A stretch of DNA of 64,000 nucleotides from SVEL01 sp045123575. GTDB taxonomy: Bacteria; Bacillota; Clostridia; Lachnospirales; Lachnospiraceae. Shown one piece after another: positions 36,850 through 46,300 of this stretch; within the stretch, counting starts at the first letter, position 1, and each line of letters starts with the position of its first letter. Made by a program: the position numbers and the translations under genes. The stretch spans positions 47,547 through 111,546 of the forward strand of contig JBGVKG010000021.1 in NCBI GenBank assembly GCA_045123575.1, written 5' to 3'. The notes below the pieces were generated by a model. It searched no databases and was not told the DNA's origin. It saw only the letters and a program-made list of their open reading frames with translations.

Positions 36850-36862
36850 GTATTTGCATATT

Positions 36863-37744
36863 TTATTTTCTATATTCCTTAGGAGTAATGCCATATTTAG
36901 CCTTAAAGGCACGGTTGAAGTATGATACATTATTATATCCACATTCAAATGCAATATGCATAATAGAATAATCGCTCGATTTTAGCATATCGGCAGACAT
37001 TATAAGTCTGTATTGGTTTAGATATTCAATAGGTGTTTGACCAGTTGACTGTTTGAATATATGTGATAAGTGATATACACTTATATTTGCGTGATTTGCA
37101 AGTATTTCTAAGGTGATTTTGTCCTTGTAGTGTTCTTCGATGAAGGTAGTTACTCCCTTTATAAGGTTGGCTGTTCTGGTATTGATGTCATTGTTTTTTG
37201 TACGAGCGTTATAGTAGTTATGCTTGTAAAAGAAGTTTATAAATTCTAGAAAAGTAATTTTGATTTCTAGTTCATATCCAAAATTCATATCTGTATGTGA
37301 TGAGATAGCTTTATTTAATATAGTGCGAATTGCGTTGTTGTGTTCGTTAGAACTGTTGATGTGTATAGGCAAATAAATTTCATTTTTAAATATAGGTGAT
37401 ATGAATTTTTTTGAGCACGTGTCTACGGCATTTCCATCCACCATCTTTTGATCAAATAATATGGAGTATGCAAAGAAGTCACAACTTTCATACTGTTTAA
37501 AGGAATGGAGCGCAGCTGGAGGAATTATAAGAATATCGCCCTCTTCAAGTATGTATTGCTCGAAATCTACAGTATATATAGCTTTGCCTGACATAACATA
37601 TATTATCTCAATCTCTTCGTGCCAGTGCATAGGGAAATCAGTAAATACCCTAGGGATATATGTTCTGTAAATGCTATATGGAAGCATAATAGTGCCGTGC
37701 TTTATAGCTTCATGATTTAGTACTCTGTCAATATTTTGCTTCAT
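36863..37744 (-). CDS. AraC-family transcriptional regulator with cupin domain
   Basis: 293 residues. An N-terminal cupin ligand-binding domain (about 20-140, with PMHWHEEIEIIYV) precedes two helix-turn-helix motifs typical of AraC (ISVYHLSHIFKQSTGQTP and NNVSYFNRAFKAKYGITP). It is divergent from a MATE transporter gene and probably controls it. AAAGGA before the ATG at 37744 decides the start; a longer frame to 37783 lacks a site. The ligand is unknown. Confidence 0.93.
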   Translation of the reverse strand: MKQNIDRVLNHEAIKHGTIMLPYSIYRTYIPRVFTDFPMHWHEEIEIIYVMSGKAIYTVDFEQYILEEGDILIIPPAALHSFKQYESCDFFAYSILFDQKMVDGNAVDTCSKKFISPIFKNEIYLPIHINSSNEHNNAIRTILNKAISSHTDMNFGYELEIKITFLEFINFFYKHNYYNARTKNNDINTRTANLIKGVTTFIEEHYKDKITLEILANHANISVYHLSHIFKQSTGQTPIEYLNQYRLIMSADMLKSSDYSIMHIAFECGYNNVSYFNRAFKAKYGITPKEYRK

Positions 37745-37872
37745 AGTGTTCCTTTCTGTGCCTGCTAGTGATAGGCTTGTCAATTATATAGCAAGATTGT
37801 GTTATTATTTTGCAATATTGTTGTAGATATTTGCATATATATAGCATTATACTATTAATGATTTGGTAATAC

Positions 37873-37890
37873 AATGCATACATTTGCATT
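37873..37890. promoter_or_regulatory. Possible operator between AraC and MATE genes
   Basis: Inverted repeat AATGCA-TACATT-TGCATT in the 215-base divergent intergenic region. AraC proteins more often bind direct repeats, so this is tentative. Confidence 0.3.
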
Positions 37891-37959
37891 GATAAACATT
37901 GATATATCGAAGTGTAGATAGTTGATTAAAATAAAGTCGAGTTTTATAGGAGGCTAAAA

Positions 37960-39345
37960 ATGATGGAAGCTGTTAAAAATGCAGAAGAAAAAGAAATGGT
38001 TAGCGAAGTTAGAAAAATGTCCTTATTTAAGCTTGGTTGGCCAGTATTTATTCAGTGTTTGCTGTCATTATGCTTAGGATATGTAGATACACTTATGATT
38101 AGTAGATATTCTTCTACTGCTGTAGGTGGATTAGGTAATGCCAATCAGATATTGGGATTTATGACTTTGGCATTTACTGTAATATCTAGTGCAGCAGGTG
38201 TTATCATAGCTCAGTACATAGGCGCAGGTTTGAAGAACAAGTTAAGTGAGATCTACACAGTTTCCATTTCTTTTAATCTTGTTTTGAGTGGAGTTATAAG
38301 CATCATAGTTTTTGCTGGATGTAACGGAATTTTAGATATTATGAAGGTGCCTGATATTATGCGTCCGGATGCTAAGGCGTATATGACAATCGTTGGAGGA
38401 TATATGTTCCTTCAGGCTCTTATTGATATGTTCTCGCAGATATTTAGAAATAATGGAAGAACAAAAATAGGAATGCTAATAGCTCTTGGCATGAATCTTA
38501 TCAACATAGGAGGCAACTACTTATTCTTATATGGTCCGTTGAAACATTTAGGTATGGGAGTAGAGGGAGTAGCTGTATCCACTACAGTAAGTAGAGTGGT
38601 GGGTGTGATTATATCAATGCTGTATTTCAAGTATAAAATAGAAGGACATATTTCTATTAAGTACTTAAATCCGTTTCCAAAGGACATTTTGTTTAAGCTG
38701 CTAAAACTAGGTATACCAACAGCAGGTGAGAACATATCATATAATATAGCGCAGTTATTTATACTTACTTTTGTAAATTCGTTTAATTCGGAAATAGTTA
38801 CAAATACAAAAACATATGCAACCATCATAGGTAATTTTGCATACCTTTTTTCTGTGGCAGCGGCGGTATCAACAGCTATTGTTGTGGGTCATGCTATAGG
38901 TGCCAATGATCAAGAATATGCTTACAAAAGAGTGCTTAGTAGCCTTAGAAAAGCTCTTGTTGTATCTATAGCTATTGCTGTTACAAGCTTTTTTATCAGC
39001 CCGTTAACAATTGGACTATTTACTGATAATAAAGAAATTATTGAACTTGGTAGAAAGGCATTGTTTATATCTATCTTCTTGGAGATAGGTAGAACTGCTA
39101 ATCTGGTTATTATAAATAGTATGAGAGCTGCCGGAGATATTATATTCCCAACATACCTAGGTATGGCGTCGATGTGGGGAGTATCCGTATTGTTTGCATA
39201 TATATTTGGTATTGTACTAAATATGGGACTTATAGGTATATGGATAGCGATGGCTATGGACGAGGTGCTTAGAGGTATAATAGTGTATATAAGATGGCGA
39301 TGTGGCGGATGGCGCAATCATCGTGTAGTAGATAAAATGATTTAA
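37960..39345 (+). CDS. MATE-family efflux transporter
   Basis: 461 residues with twelve predicted membrane helices in two MatE halves, including LGWPVFIQCLLSLCLGYVDT and LLKLGIPTAGENISYNIAQL at the starts of each half. It exports cationic compounds or metabolites using an ion gradient; substrate unknown. AGGAGG precedes the tandem ATGs. The divergent AraC gene is its likely regulator. Confidence 0.93.
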   Translation: MMEAVKNAEEKEMVSEVRKMSLFKLGWPVFIQCLLSLCLGYVDTLMISRYSSTAVGGLGNANQILGFMTLAFTVISSAAGVIIAQYIGAGLKNKLSEIYTVSISFNLVLSGVISIIVFAGCNGILDIMKVPDIMRPDAKAYMTIVGGYMFLQALIDMFSQIFRNNGRTKIGMLIALGMNLINIGGNYLFLYGPLKHLGMGVEGVAVSTTVSRVVGVIISMLYFKYKIEGHISIKYLNPFPKDILFKLLKLGIPTAGENISYNIAQLFILTFVNSFNSEIVTNTKTYATIIGNFAYLFSVAAAVSTAIVVGHAIGANDQEYAYKRVLSSLRKALVVSIAIAVTSFFISPLTIGLFTDNKEIIELGRKALFISIFLEIGRTANLVIINSMRAAGDIIFPTYLGMASMWGVSVLFAYIFGIVLNMGLIGIWIAMAMDEVLRGIIVYIRWRCGGWRNHRVVDKMI

Positions 39346-39362
39346 ATTTCTCCTATTTACGA

Positions 39363-39399
39363 AATACTCCTAGACAATGTGATTGTCTAGGAGTATTTT
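39363..39399 (+). terminator. Terminator after the MATE gene
   Basis: Perfect 15-base-pair stem AATACTCCTAGACAA/TTGTCTAGGAGTATT, loop TGTGA, then TTG. Confidence 0.88.
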
Positions 39400-39514
39400 G
39401 TATTATTTGTAAAGTATTAATATATTGAAAAAGTTCATCAAAATAGTTATAATATTATAGGCTATAAATATGTGTAACAAAGCGACGATTTAGTTGTGGA
39501 GGCAAGGTGAACTG

Positions 39515-39958
39515 ATGAGTAGACTTGAAGTGAAATTAAAAGGAATAGTAGAGCATGAAGGTAAGTATCTACTAGTACAGAAGTGGTACGATGACAATAT
39601 TGTCAATCCGTATAAGTGGGAGTTCGTAGATAATCTGTTGATTCACGGTTTGAAGCCAGATGAGTATGTTATCGAAAATATTGAGGTTAGTACAGGCTTA
39701 GGGGCTGTGGTAGAGAAGCTTGCGTATACATGGACCTACAAGATAGGCGATACTCATTATCTTGGATTGGCTTTTTTATGTCATTCAGATGATGACATTA
39801 TTATCTTAAGTGATGATTATTCTAACAGCATATGGGTAGAACCAGAGAAATTGCAGTATTATATAGAAGATGTTACTATGCTTGAGGATTTACACAAGCA
39901 TTTAGGTATTCCTATAGATGATAATGAAGATGAAGAAGAATTAGAATTGGATATATAG
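39515..39958 (+). CDS. Nudix-fold-like protein with degenerate Nudix box
   Basis: 147 residues. The N-terminus (KLKGIVEHEGKYLLVQKW) and the strand pattern resemble a Nudix domain, but the box region reads HGLKPDEYVIENIEVSTGLG, lacking the REXXEE glutamates that bind metal, so hydrolase activity is unlikely. A strongly acidic C-terminal tail (DDNEDEEELELD) ends the protein. It sits 19 bases before pyrC and may be co-transcribed with the pyr genes. Function unknown; a nucleotide-sensing role is only a guess. Confidence 0.65.
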   Translation: MSRLEVKLKGIVEHEGKYLLVQKWYDDNIVNPYKWEFVDNLLIHGLKPDEYVIENIEVSTGLGAVVEKLAYTWTYKIGDTHYLGLAFLCHSDDDIIILSDDYSNSIWVEPEKLQYYIEDVTMLEDLHKHLGIPIDDNEDEEELELDI

Positions 39959-39977
39959 ATATGAAGGGAGTTGTCAT

Positions 39978-41255
39978 ATGAAGACACTTATAAAGAATGG
40001 TAGAGTGATAGACCCTGCTACAAAAACAGACGCCATTTTAGACATTTTAGTGGAGGATGGCGTTATCGCTATGCGTGGAGAAAAACTTAATGAAAATGAT
40101 GCTGATGAGATAATTGATGCGACTAATTGCTATGTTATGCCAGGACTTATCGATTTGCATGTACATCTTAGAGAGCCAGGCTTTGAGCATAAGGAAACTA
40201 TAGAGACTGGCACAAAAGCAATGGCAAAGGGTGGATTTACAACTGTTTGTCCTATGCCAAATACTAAGCCTGCTACAGACTGTGCAGAGGTAGTTAAGTA
40301 TATAGTTGATAAGGCGAAGGAGGTTTCTCCTATCAATGTATTACCTGTCGGCGCGATTACACTTGGACAGGCTGGTAAGGAGATGACAGATATAGCTGCT
40401 ATGAGGGAAGCTGGTATATATGCTATATCAGAGGATGGTAAGTCGGTAATGGATTCTGGTATATACAGAGAAGCTATGAAGGAGGCTGCTCGCCTTGGTA
40501 TTCCTGTGCTTGCTCACTGTGAGGATATTAATCTAGTACAGGGCGGTGCAATGAATGCAGGTAAGAGAGCAGACGAGCTTGGTATCAAAGGTATAAGTAA
40601 TGCAGTCGAGGACATTATCACTGCTAGAGATATTATGATAGCAAAGGAAACTGGTGCAAGACTTCATCTGTGTCACTGTTCTACAATGGATAGTGTTCGT
40701 ATGATAAAGGAAGCGAAGGCAGAGGGCTTGCCAGTGACAGGAGAAGTATGTCCGCACCACTTTACTCTATGTGAAGAGGATATTAAAGAGGATGATTCAA
40801 ACTATAAGATGAATCCACCTGTTAGAGGCAGAGCAGATTTGGAGGCGTTAATTGCAGGATTGGCTGATGATACATTTGACGCTATATCAACTGATCATGC
40901 GCCACATCATGCAGATGAGAAGGCAAAGGGTATGGCAGCAGCACCATTTGGTATCGTTGGAAGTGAGACGGCAGTAGAGCTTACTATGACAGAGTTAGTT
41001 CACAAGGGAGTTATCACACCATATCAGATGGCAGAGAAGATGAGCTACTATCCAGCACAGATTATTGGATTTGACAGAGGTTCCCTTGCAGTGGGTAAGA
41101 TGGCAGATATAACCATTATAGATCCAGAAAAAGAGCATGTTATAGATGCTTCGGAATTTGTGTCGAAGGGCAAGAATACACCGTTTAATGGCTATAAGTC
41201 GAAGGGTGTTGTAGTGAGAACTATGGTTGCTGGTAAGACGGTTTACCAATTGTAA
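39978..41255 (+). CDS. pyrC: Dihydroorotase
   Basis: 425 residues of the type I (Bacillus-like) dihydroorotases. Zinc ligands H61 and H63 are in DLHVHLREPG, with further histidines in AHCED and LCHCST and the catalytic Asp in STDHAPHH. It closes carbamoyl-aspartate to dihydroorotate in pyrimidine synthesis. AAGGGAG precedes the ATG. pyrK and pyrD follow after 87 bases. Confidence 0.96.
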   Translation: MKTLIKNGRVIDPATKTDAILDILVEDGVIAMRGEKLNENDADEIIDATNCYVMPGLIDLHVHLREPGFEHKETIETGTKAMAKGGFTTVCPMPNTKPATDCAEVVKYIVDKAKEVSPINVLPVGAITLGQAGKEMTDIAAMREAGIYAISEDGKSVMDSGIYREAMKEAARLGIPVLAHCEDINLVQGGAMNAGKRADELGIKGISNAVEDIITARDIMIAKETGARLHLCHCSTMDSVRMIKEAKAEGLPVTGEVCPHHFTLCEEDIKEDDSNYKMNPPVRGRADLEALIAGLADDTFDAISTDHAPHHADEKAKGMAAAPFGIVGSETAVELTMTELVHKGVITPYQMAEKMSYYPAQIIGFDRGSLAVGKMADITIIDPEKEHVIDASEFVSKGKNTPFNGYKSKGVVVRTMVAGKTVYQL

Positions 41256-41290
41256 TTAGGAAACTGTGGAAATGCAGTAAGCAATGATAA

Positions 41291-41321
41291 ATAGGGGAGC
41301 GGTTCTAGAACAGGCTCCCTA
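41291..41321 (+). promoter_or_regulatory. Hairpin between pyrC and pyrK
   Basis: ATAGGGGAGC pairs with GCTCCCTAT (one bulged G) around a 12-base loop containing TTCTAGAA. No T tract follows, so it is not a typical terminator; it could be an mRNA processing or protein-binding site. Confidence 0.4.
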
Positions 41322-41342
41322 TATTATAGAAAGGATAAGGAT

Positions 41343-42122
41343 ATGAAACACAAGGAATTAGCAGAGGTTTTAAGTCAAGAAAGTATAGCAACTGGTATCT
41401 ACAGTATGATACTTAAGTGTCCGCTTGTAGCTTCGGAAGCAAAGGAGGGACAGTTTATATCTCTCTACTGTCATGAGGGCTCGAGAATACTTCCAAGACC
41501 TATAAGTATATGCGAGATTGATAAAGAGGCAGGCACTTTACGTATAGTATACAGAGTGGCTGGAAAAGGTACAGATGAATTCTCAAAATATGTAGCAGGA
41601 GAAAAGGTTGAGATATTAGGACCTTTAGGAAATGGATTTACATTGCAGCCAGAGAAATCAGCTATGCTTATGGCAGGTGGTATCGGTATACCGCCTATGG
41701 TACAGACTGCGAAGGCTTTAAAGGCAGCAGGATGTGAGAATATAAGTATTGTGATTGGTTACAGAAATGCGGAAAACTTCTTGGTTAAAGAACTTGAACA
41801 GTATGGAAATGTTTATATAGCAACTGAGGATGGTTCTGTAGGAACTAAGGGAAATGTTATGGATGCTATAAAGGCTAATGACTTACAGGCAGATGTAATA
41901 TACGCTTGTGGTCCAACTCCAATGCTTAGAGCGATTAAGAATTATGCCATCGAGACAGGAACAGAAGCATGGATATCTATGGAAGAAAAAATGGCATGTG
42001 GCATAGGTGCATGTCTTGCGTGTGTATGTCAGAGTAAAGAGGTTGACCATCATAGTCATGTACATAATAAGAGAGTATGTAAGGATGGCCCTGTATTTAA
42101 TGCTATGGAGGTGGAACTGTAA
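41343..42122 (+). CDS. pyrK: Dihydroorotate dehydrogenase electron-transfer subunit
   Basis: 259 residues of the ferredoxin-reductase-like PyrK family. FAD-binding RPISICEID and the NAD-binding GGIGIPPMV are present, and four C-terminal cysteines (in ACGIGACLACVC and RVCKDGP) hold the 2Fe-2S cluster. It passes electrons from PyrD to NAD+. Its stop overlaps the pyrD start by one base, so the two subunits are translated together. GATAAGGAT precedes the ATG. Confidence 0.96.
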   Translation: MKHKELAEVLSQESIATGIYSMILKCPLVASEAKEGQFISLYCHEGSRILPRPISICEIDKEAGTLRIVYRVAGKGTDEFSKYVAGEKVEILGPLGNGFTLQPEKSAMLMAGGIGIPPMVQTAKALKAAGCENISIVIGYRNAENFLVKELEQYGNVYIATEDGSVGTKGNVMDAIKANDLQADVIYACGPTPMLRAIKNYAIETGTEAWISMEEKMACGIGACLACVCQSKEVDHHSHVHNKRVCKDGPVFNAMEVEL

Positions 42123-43030
42123 TGAATACTAGTGTAAAAATCGCAGGTGTAGAATTTAAGAATCCTGTTATGGAAGCGTCTGGAACATTTGGTTCTGGTA
42201 TGGAGTATAGTGAATTTGTTGATTTAAGTAAGCTTGGAGCTGTTGTTACAAAAGGCGTGGCAAATGTACCTTGGCCAGGAAATCCAACTCCACGTATAGC
42301 CGAGGTATATGGTGGTATGCTCAATGCTATCGGTTTGCAGAATCCTGGTATAGATGTATTTTGTGAAAGAGATATTCCATTCCTTAAGAAGTTTGATACA
42401 AAGATAATAGTAAATGTATGTGGAAAGACAACAGAAGATTATGTAGCAGTTGTGGAAAGACTCTCTAACGAACCAATTGATATGATGGAGATAAATATAT
42501 CTTGTCCTAATGTTAAGGAAGGTGGTATAGCGTTTGGTCAGGACCCAAAGGCAGTAGAGGCAATAACTAGAGAAGTGAAAAAGTATGCAAAGCAGCCAGT
42601 TATAATGAAGTTGAGTCCAAATGTAACAGATATTACAGTTATGGCGAAGGCAGCAGAGGCAGGTGGAGCAGATGCATTATCACTAATAAATACTCTAACA
42701 GGTATGAAGATAGATATACATAGACAGAAGTTTGCAATAGCAAATAAGACTGGTGGTATGTCTGGTCCAGCAGTTAAGCCTATAGCGGTTCGTATGGTAT
42801 ATCAGGTAGCAAATGCTGTGAGTTTACCTATTATAGGTATGGGTGGTATATGCAATGGAGAGGATGCCATTGAGATGATTATGGCTGGTGCAACAGCAGT
42901 ATCAGTAGGAACAGCGAACTTTATGAATCCTACAGCGACAATAGATACTGTGGCTGGTATCGAGGCATATATGAAGCGGTATGGTATAGAGGATATCAAT
43001 AGCCTCATTGGTCTGTCGAAGACTTTCTAA
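42122..43030 (+). CDS. pyrD: Dihydroorotate dehydrogenase, class 1B catalytic subunit
   Basis: 302 residues. FMN-binding TIM barrel with ASGTFGSG near the start, NISCPNVKEGG containing the active-site Cys of class 1B, and the GMGGICNGEDA phosphate site. It oxidizes dihydroorotate to orotate together with PyrK. Overlapping start/stop with pyrK. A terminator follows 33 bases later. Confidence 0.97.
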   Translation: MNTSVKIAGVEFKNPVMEASGTFGSGMEYSEFVDLSKLGAVVTKGVANVPWPGNPTPRIAEVYGGMLNAIGLQNPGIDVFCERDIPFLKKFDTKIIVNVCGKTTEDYVAVVERLSNEPIDMMEINISCPNVKEGGIAFGQDPKAVEAITREVKKYAKQPVIMKLSPNVTDITVMAKAAEAGGADALSLINTLTGMKIDIHRQKFAIANKTGGMSGPAVKPIAVRMVYQVANAVSLPIIGMGGICNGEDAIEMIMAGATAVSVGTANFMNPTATIDTVAGIEAYMKRYGIEDINSLIGLSKTF

Positions 43031-43062
43031 TTGTATATATAAAGATAATATAGGTATTATGT

Positions 43063-43110
43063 ATACACCTTAGATGCTAGAATGAGTAGGCATTTAAGGT
43101 GTATTTTTTT
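43063..43110 (+). terminator. Terminator after pyrD
   Basis: ATACACCTTA pairs with TAAGGTGTAT, with an added inner ATGC/GCAT pairing, then seven T residues. Confidence 0.9.
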
Positions 43111-43193
43111 GTGGTATAGGAAAGTTCTTCAAACTTCCTTATACCACAAAAATACGCTCCGCTAACGATCGCACTGCGGCGGAGATGTAGATG
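43111..43193. repeat. Dispersed hairpin element, copy 1
   Basis: Starts with a long hairpin (GTGGTATAGGAAAGTTC.. to ..AACTTCCTTATACCAC), then ACGCTCCGCTAA, a short variable part, and CGCACTGCGGCGGAGATG ending GTAGATG; CTCCGC can pair with GCGGAG. A second copy lies at 63821-63936 with the same core and a different but still complementary outer stem. No open reading frame. It occupies most of the 305-base gap before the surface protein gene. Confidence 0.85.
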
Positions 43194-43243
43194 TTGCTAA
43201 AGCAACCCGCCGCAGGCGGAGAATCTCGCAAGCGAGATTCTTT
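43194..43243. repeat. Cluster of three small hairpins after element copy 1
   Basis: In tandem: TTGCT/AGCAA, CCGCC/GGCGG, and GAATCTCGC/GCGAGATTC with AA loop. They are not present at this place in copy 2. Possibly variable modules of the same element or a site for nested insertion. Confidence 0.6.
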
Positions 43244-43335
43244 CTTTTGTAATAATTTTGTAACAATATGTTGTAAATGCATAGTGGTTGTGCTACTATG
43301 AAAATATAAACATTATTGTGAAGAGGAGGAATACT

Positions 43336-46300
43336 ATGAAGAAGATGAAACAACTAATAATGCTCATATTGATGATTGTTCTAGTGAGTATCAGTGGGAA
43401 GATGACAGCATTAGCTGATGAAGAATCATTAGAAGAAAATGTAGCGTTTACAGAAGTTAACGATGAAGCTGGATTGATAGCAGCTATTGAAAATGGTGAA
43501 AATGTTAAATTGACAGCGGATTTTGCATTGACTAGTGAGGTGAAGATTGATGCTTCATTGATTGTGGACTTAAATGGAAAGACTGTAACCAGTGCTTTAA
43601 ATAAGAAAATTTTTATAGTAACTGGTAATGGAGTGAAAGTAAAATTTACAGATTCTAGTGTAAATGAGTCAGGTCTGCTTAAAGCTATAGGAACATATGG
43701 TAGTAGCGTAGCTATTTATGTAGAAAAAACTGCTAGTGTAATTATAGAAAAAGGTACTTATATAGGTGGCTTTGCATCGGTGGATATAGAATTATCTAGT
43801 AGTGTAACTATAACAGGTGGTACTTTTGATGGTATAGAGAGTTATTATGCCATATTCAATGATGGAGGAAATCTGAATATCCACGGTGGTACTTTTAAAG
43901 TAGTAGGGAACCCTATCGTATCTATGAATAGTGGAATGACTAAGGTGACTGGTGGTGAATTCTATAATGAAAATACTAGTGTAACGTTAGTTATGCTGCA
44001 GTATAGGGGTGGCACGTTGGACCTTTCTGGCTTTACAGGAAAGGAATATAAGGTTGATTTTTTGGAAGTGCCTAGTACAGAGCAGATAATTATTCCAGAA
44101 AAATATGCATGGTTTGATTGGAGTAACAATAAGTACGATGAAGTCAATAGTGAACGCTTTTTAATATTGTCTAAATTGGTAAAATTGTCTTTTAATGCTA
44201 ATGGTGGTAGTGGTACTATGGCATCTGTGGAAACTGTGGCAGGTGAATGTGAATTACCAAAGTGCGAGTTTGTGGCACCAGACGGACTTGGATTCCTCGG
44301 ATGGTCTGAGACACCAAATGGGGATGAATATACTAGATTATATTATGATGCGACAAGTGATATGACATTATATGCTATATGGGGAAAAGTGTATGATGTT
44401 TATATGGGTAATGTTGGTATGGAAGATGGTGATTATCTTGCTGTAGGTGCCGACAAAACTACAAAAACAAAGCCATCCACAGGCGGCTATGCTTATTATA
44501 ATGATGGTGTACTTACTTTGAATAATTATGTACATGGTGGTGGCGAATATTTAGATGAATACGGATATGCTAGTTCACTGTATGTAAGAGATGGAGATTT
44601 AAAGATATTAGTAAATGGTGTTAATAAGATTACGAATGATTCAGAATATGGTATTGTGCTGTACTATGGTGATTTAACTATTTCGGGTGATGGCTCTTTG
44701 GAAATTAGTGCATACGATGGTGGCATTCATGTTTCTGGTGATGTGAAGATTGATAGTGTTAGCTTGGATGTATCAGGTAATACTGCTGTTTCTATAGAGG
44801 AAGACCTGATTATAGATGGAGCTACATTGAACATACAGAGTGAATATGGGATTGGCGTGAAAGTTTACAATAAGGTAGAGATAAACTCGGGTTTAATTTA
44901 TATTAGAGCTTATAATGGCGCTATCGGTGCTTTTAATGGTATTACTATAAATAGTGAAAAGGTAGAAATTATTGTACCACAGGAAGGTTGTATTTCTAGT
45001 GATGGTCGCTATATAGAGGACAGTGATGGAAATGATGTGTCTACTGTATTGATAGCACCAGTTGCTACACATACTTGGTCTGAAGAATATGTTTATGATG
45101 CTGATAGCCATTGGCATATTTGTAGTGATGCAGAGTGCTTCTTGTCAGATTATAGTAGTTTATACAAAGAAATAGATGAAAGTGAATATGATTACCATGA
45201 CACTAACGGTGTAAATGGTGTTTGTTCTGTATGTGGTTATGACACAGATAAAGAGGTAGCTGTTTATGTAGGTGGTGTAGGCTTAGCAGATGGCGAATAT
45301 TTGGCTAATAATGGTTTGATTAGTAAAACAAAGCCTGCGACTGGTGGTTATGCATATTACAAGGATGGCGTGCTGACCTTGTCTGATTATGAGTACAAGG
45401 GTGAAGGATACTGGTATGAATATGATTATTCAACTATAATTTATAGTGAACTTGATGAATTGGAGATTGTACTGGAAGGAGAAAATCTTCTTAAAAATAC
45501 AGAACCAGAATGTGAAGGTATTACATTTGCTGGCAACACGTTGAAAATCTCGGGTACAGGTTCGCTGAAAGTTGATGCATATTATGGCATATATGTATTT
45601 GGAGAGTTTGATGCAGATGGTCTTCTTATAAGTGATAATGCTTTGATTATAGAAGATGGAAATATTACTATTGAATCAGACGATGATGCTATCTATTGTG
45701 AAGGCAGATTGACTATAAACGGTGGAAAATTAACGATTGATGCGTTTGATGATGGTATAGTAACATATGATGATTTTACTATGAATGATGGTGAAATATA
45801 TATTTTTACAGTGGATGATGATGCATTTGACTTAGGTGGAGATGCCAATGTGACTATCAAAGGCGGTATTATTAACATTGAGTCTCGTGATGATGGTTTC
45901 AGTTTATGGGGAAGTTTTATAATTGAGGATGGTGTTGTGAATATTACATCTACGAATGATGATGGCATCTGGGCTGAAACAGGCATTATCATTCGTGGCG
46001 GAAGTATTACACTTGATGCAAGCGATAATGGAATTTCCACAGCAGGAGATGTGTTTGTTGAGACAGGTGTTGTTACTGTAAAATGTGAGGGATATTGTTT
46101 TGAGAGCTCTGGCAAGGTTGAAATCAATGGTGGCGTAGTGATACTTAATACATCTTCTGACAAAGAAAATGATGATATAGCGGCTATAATGGCATTTGAG
46201 GAAATCGTGTTTGGTGAGAATGTAGAAATGAAAATACCAAAAGGCGTAAAAATAGGCGAGATAAAGGTAGAGTATGATTCACCAGAGAATTTCGATTATT

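Noticed and set aside
36724..36954. Open frames crossing tRNA-Gly on both strands
   Set aside because: They run through the tRNA and its terminator; such frames are common translation artefacts.
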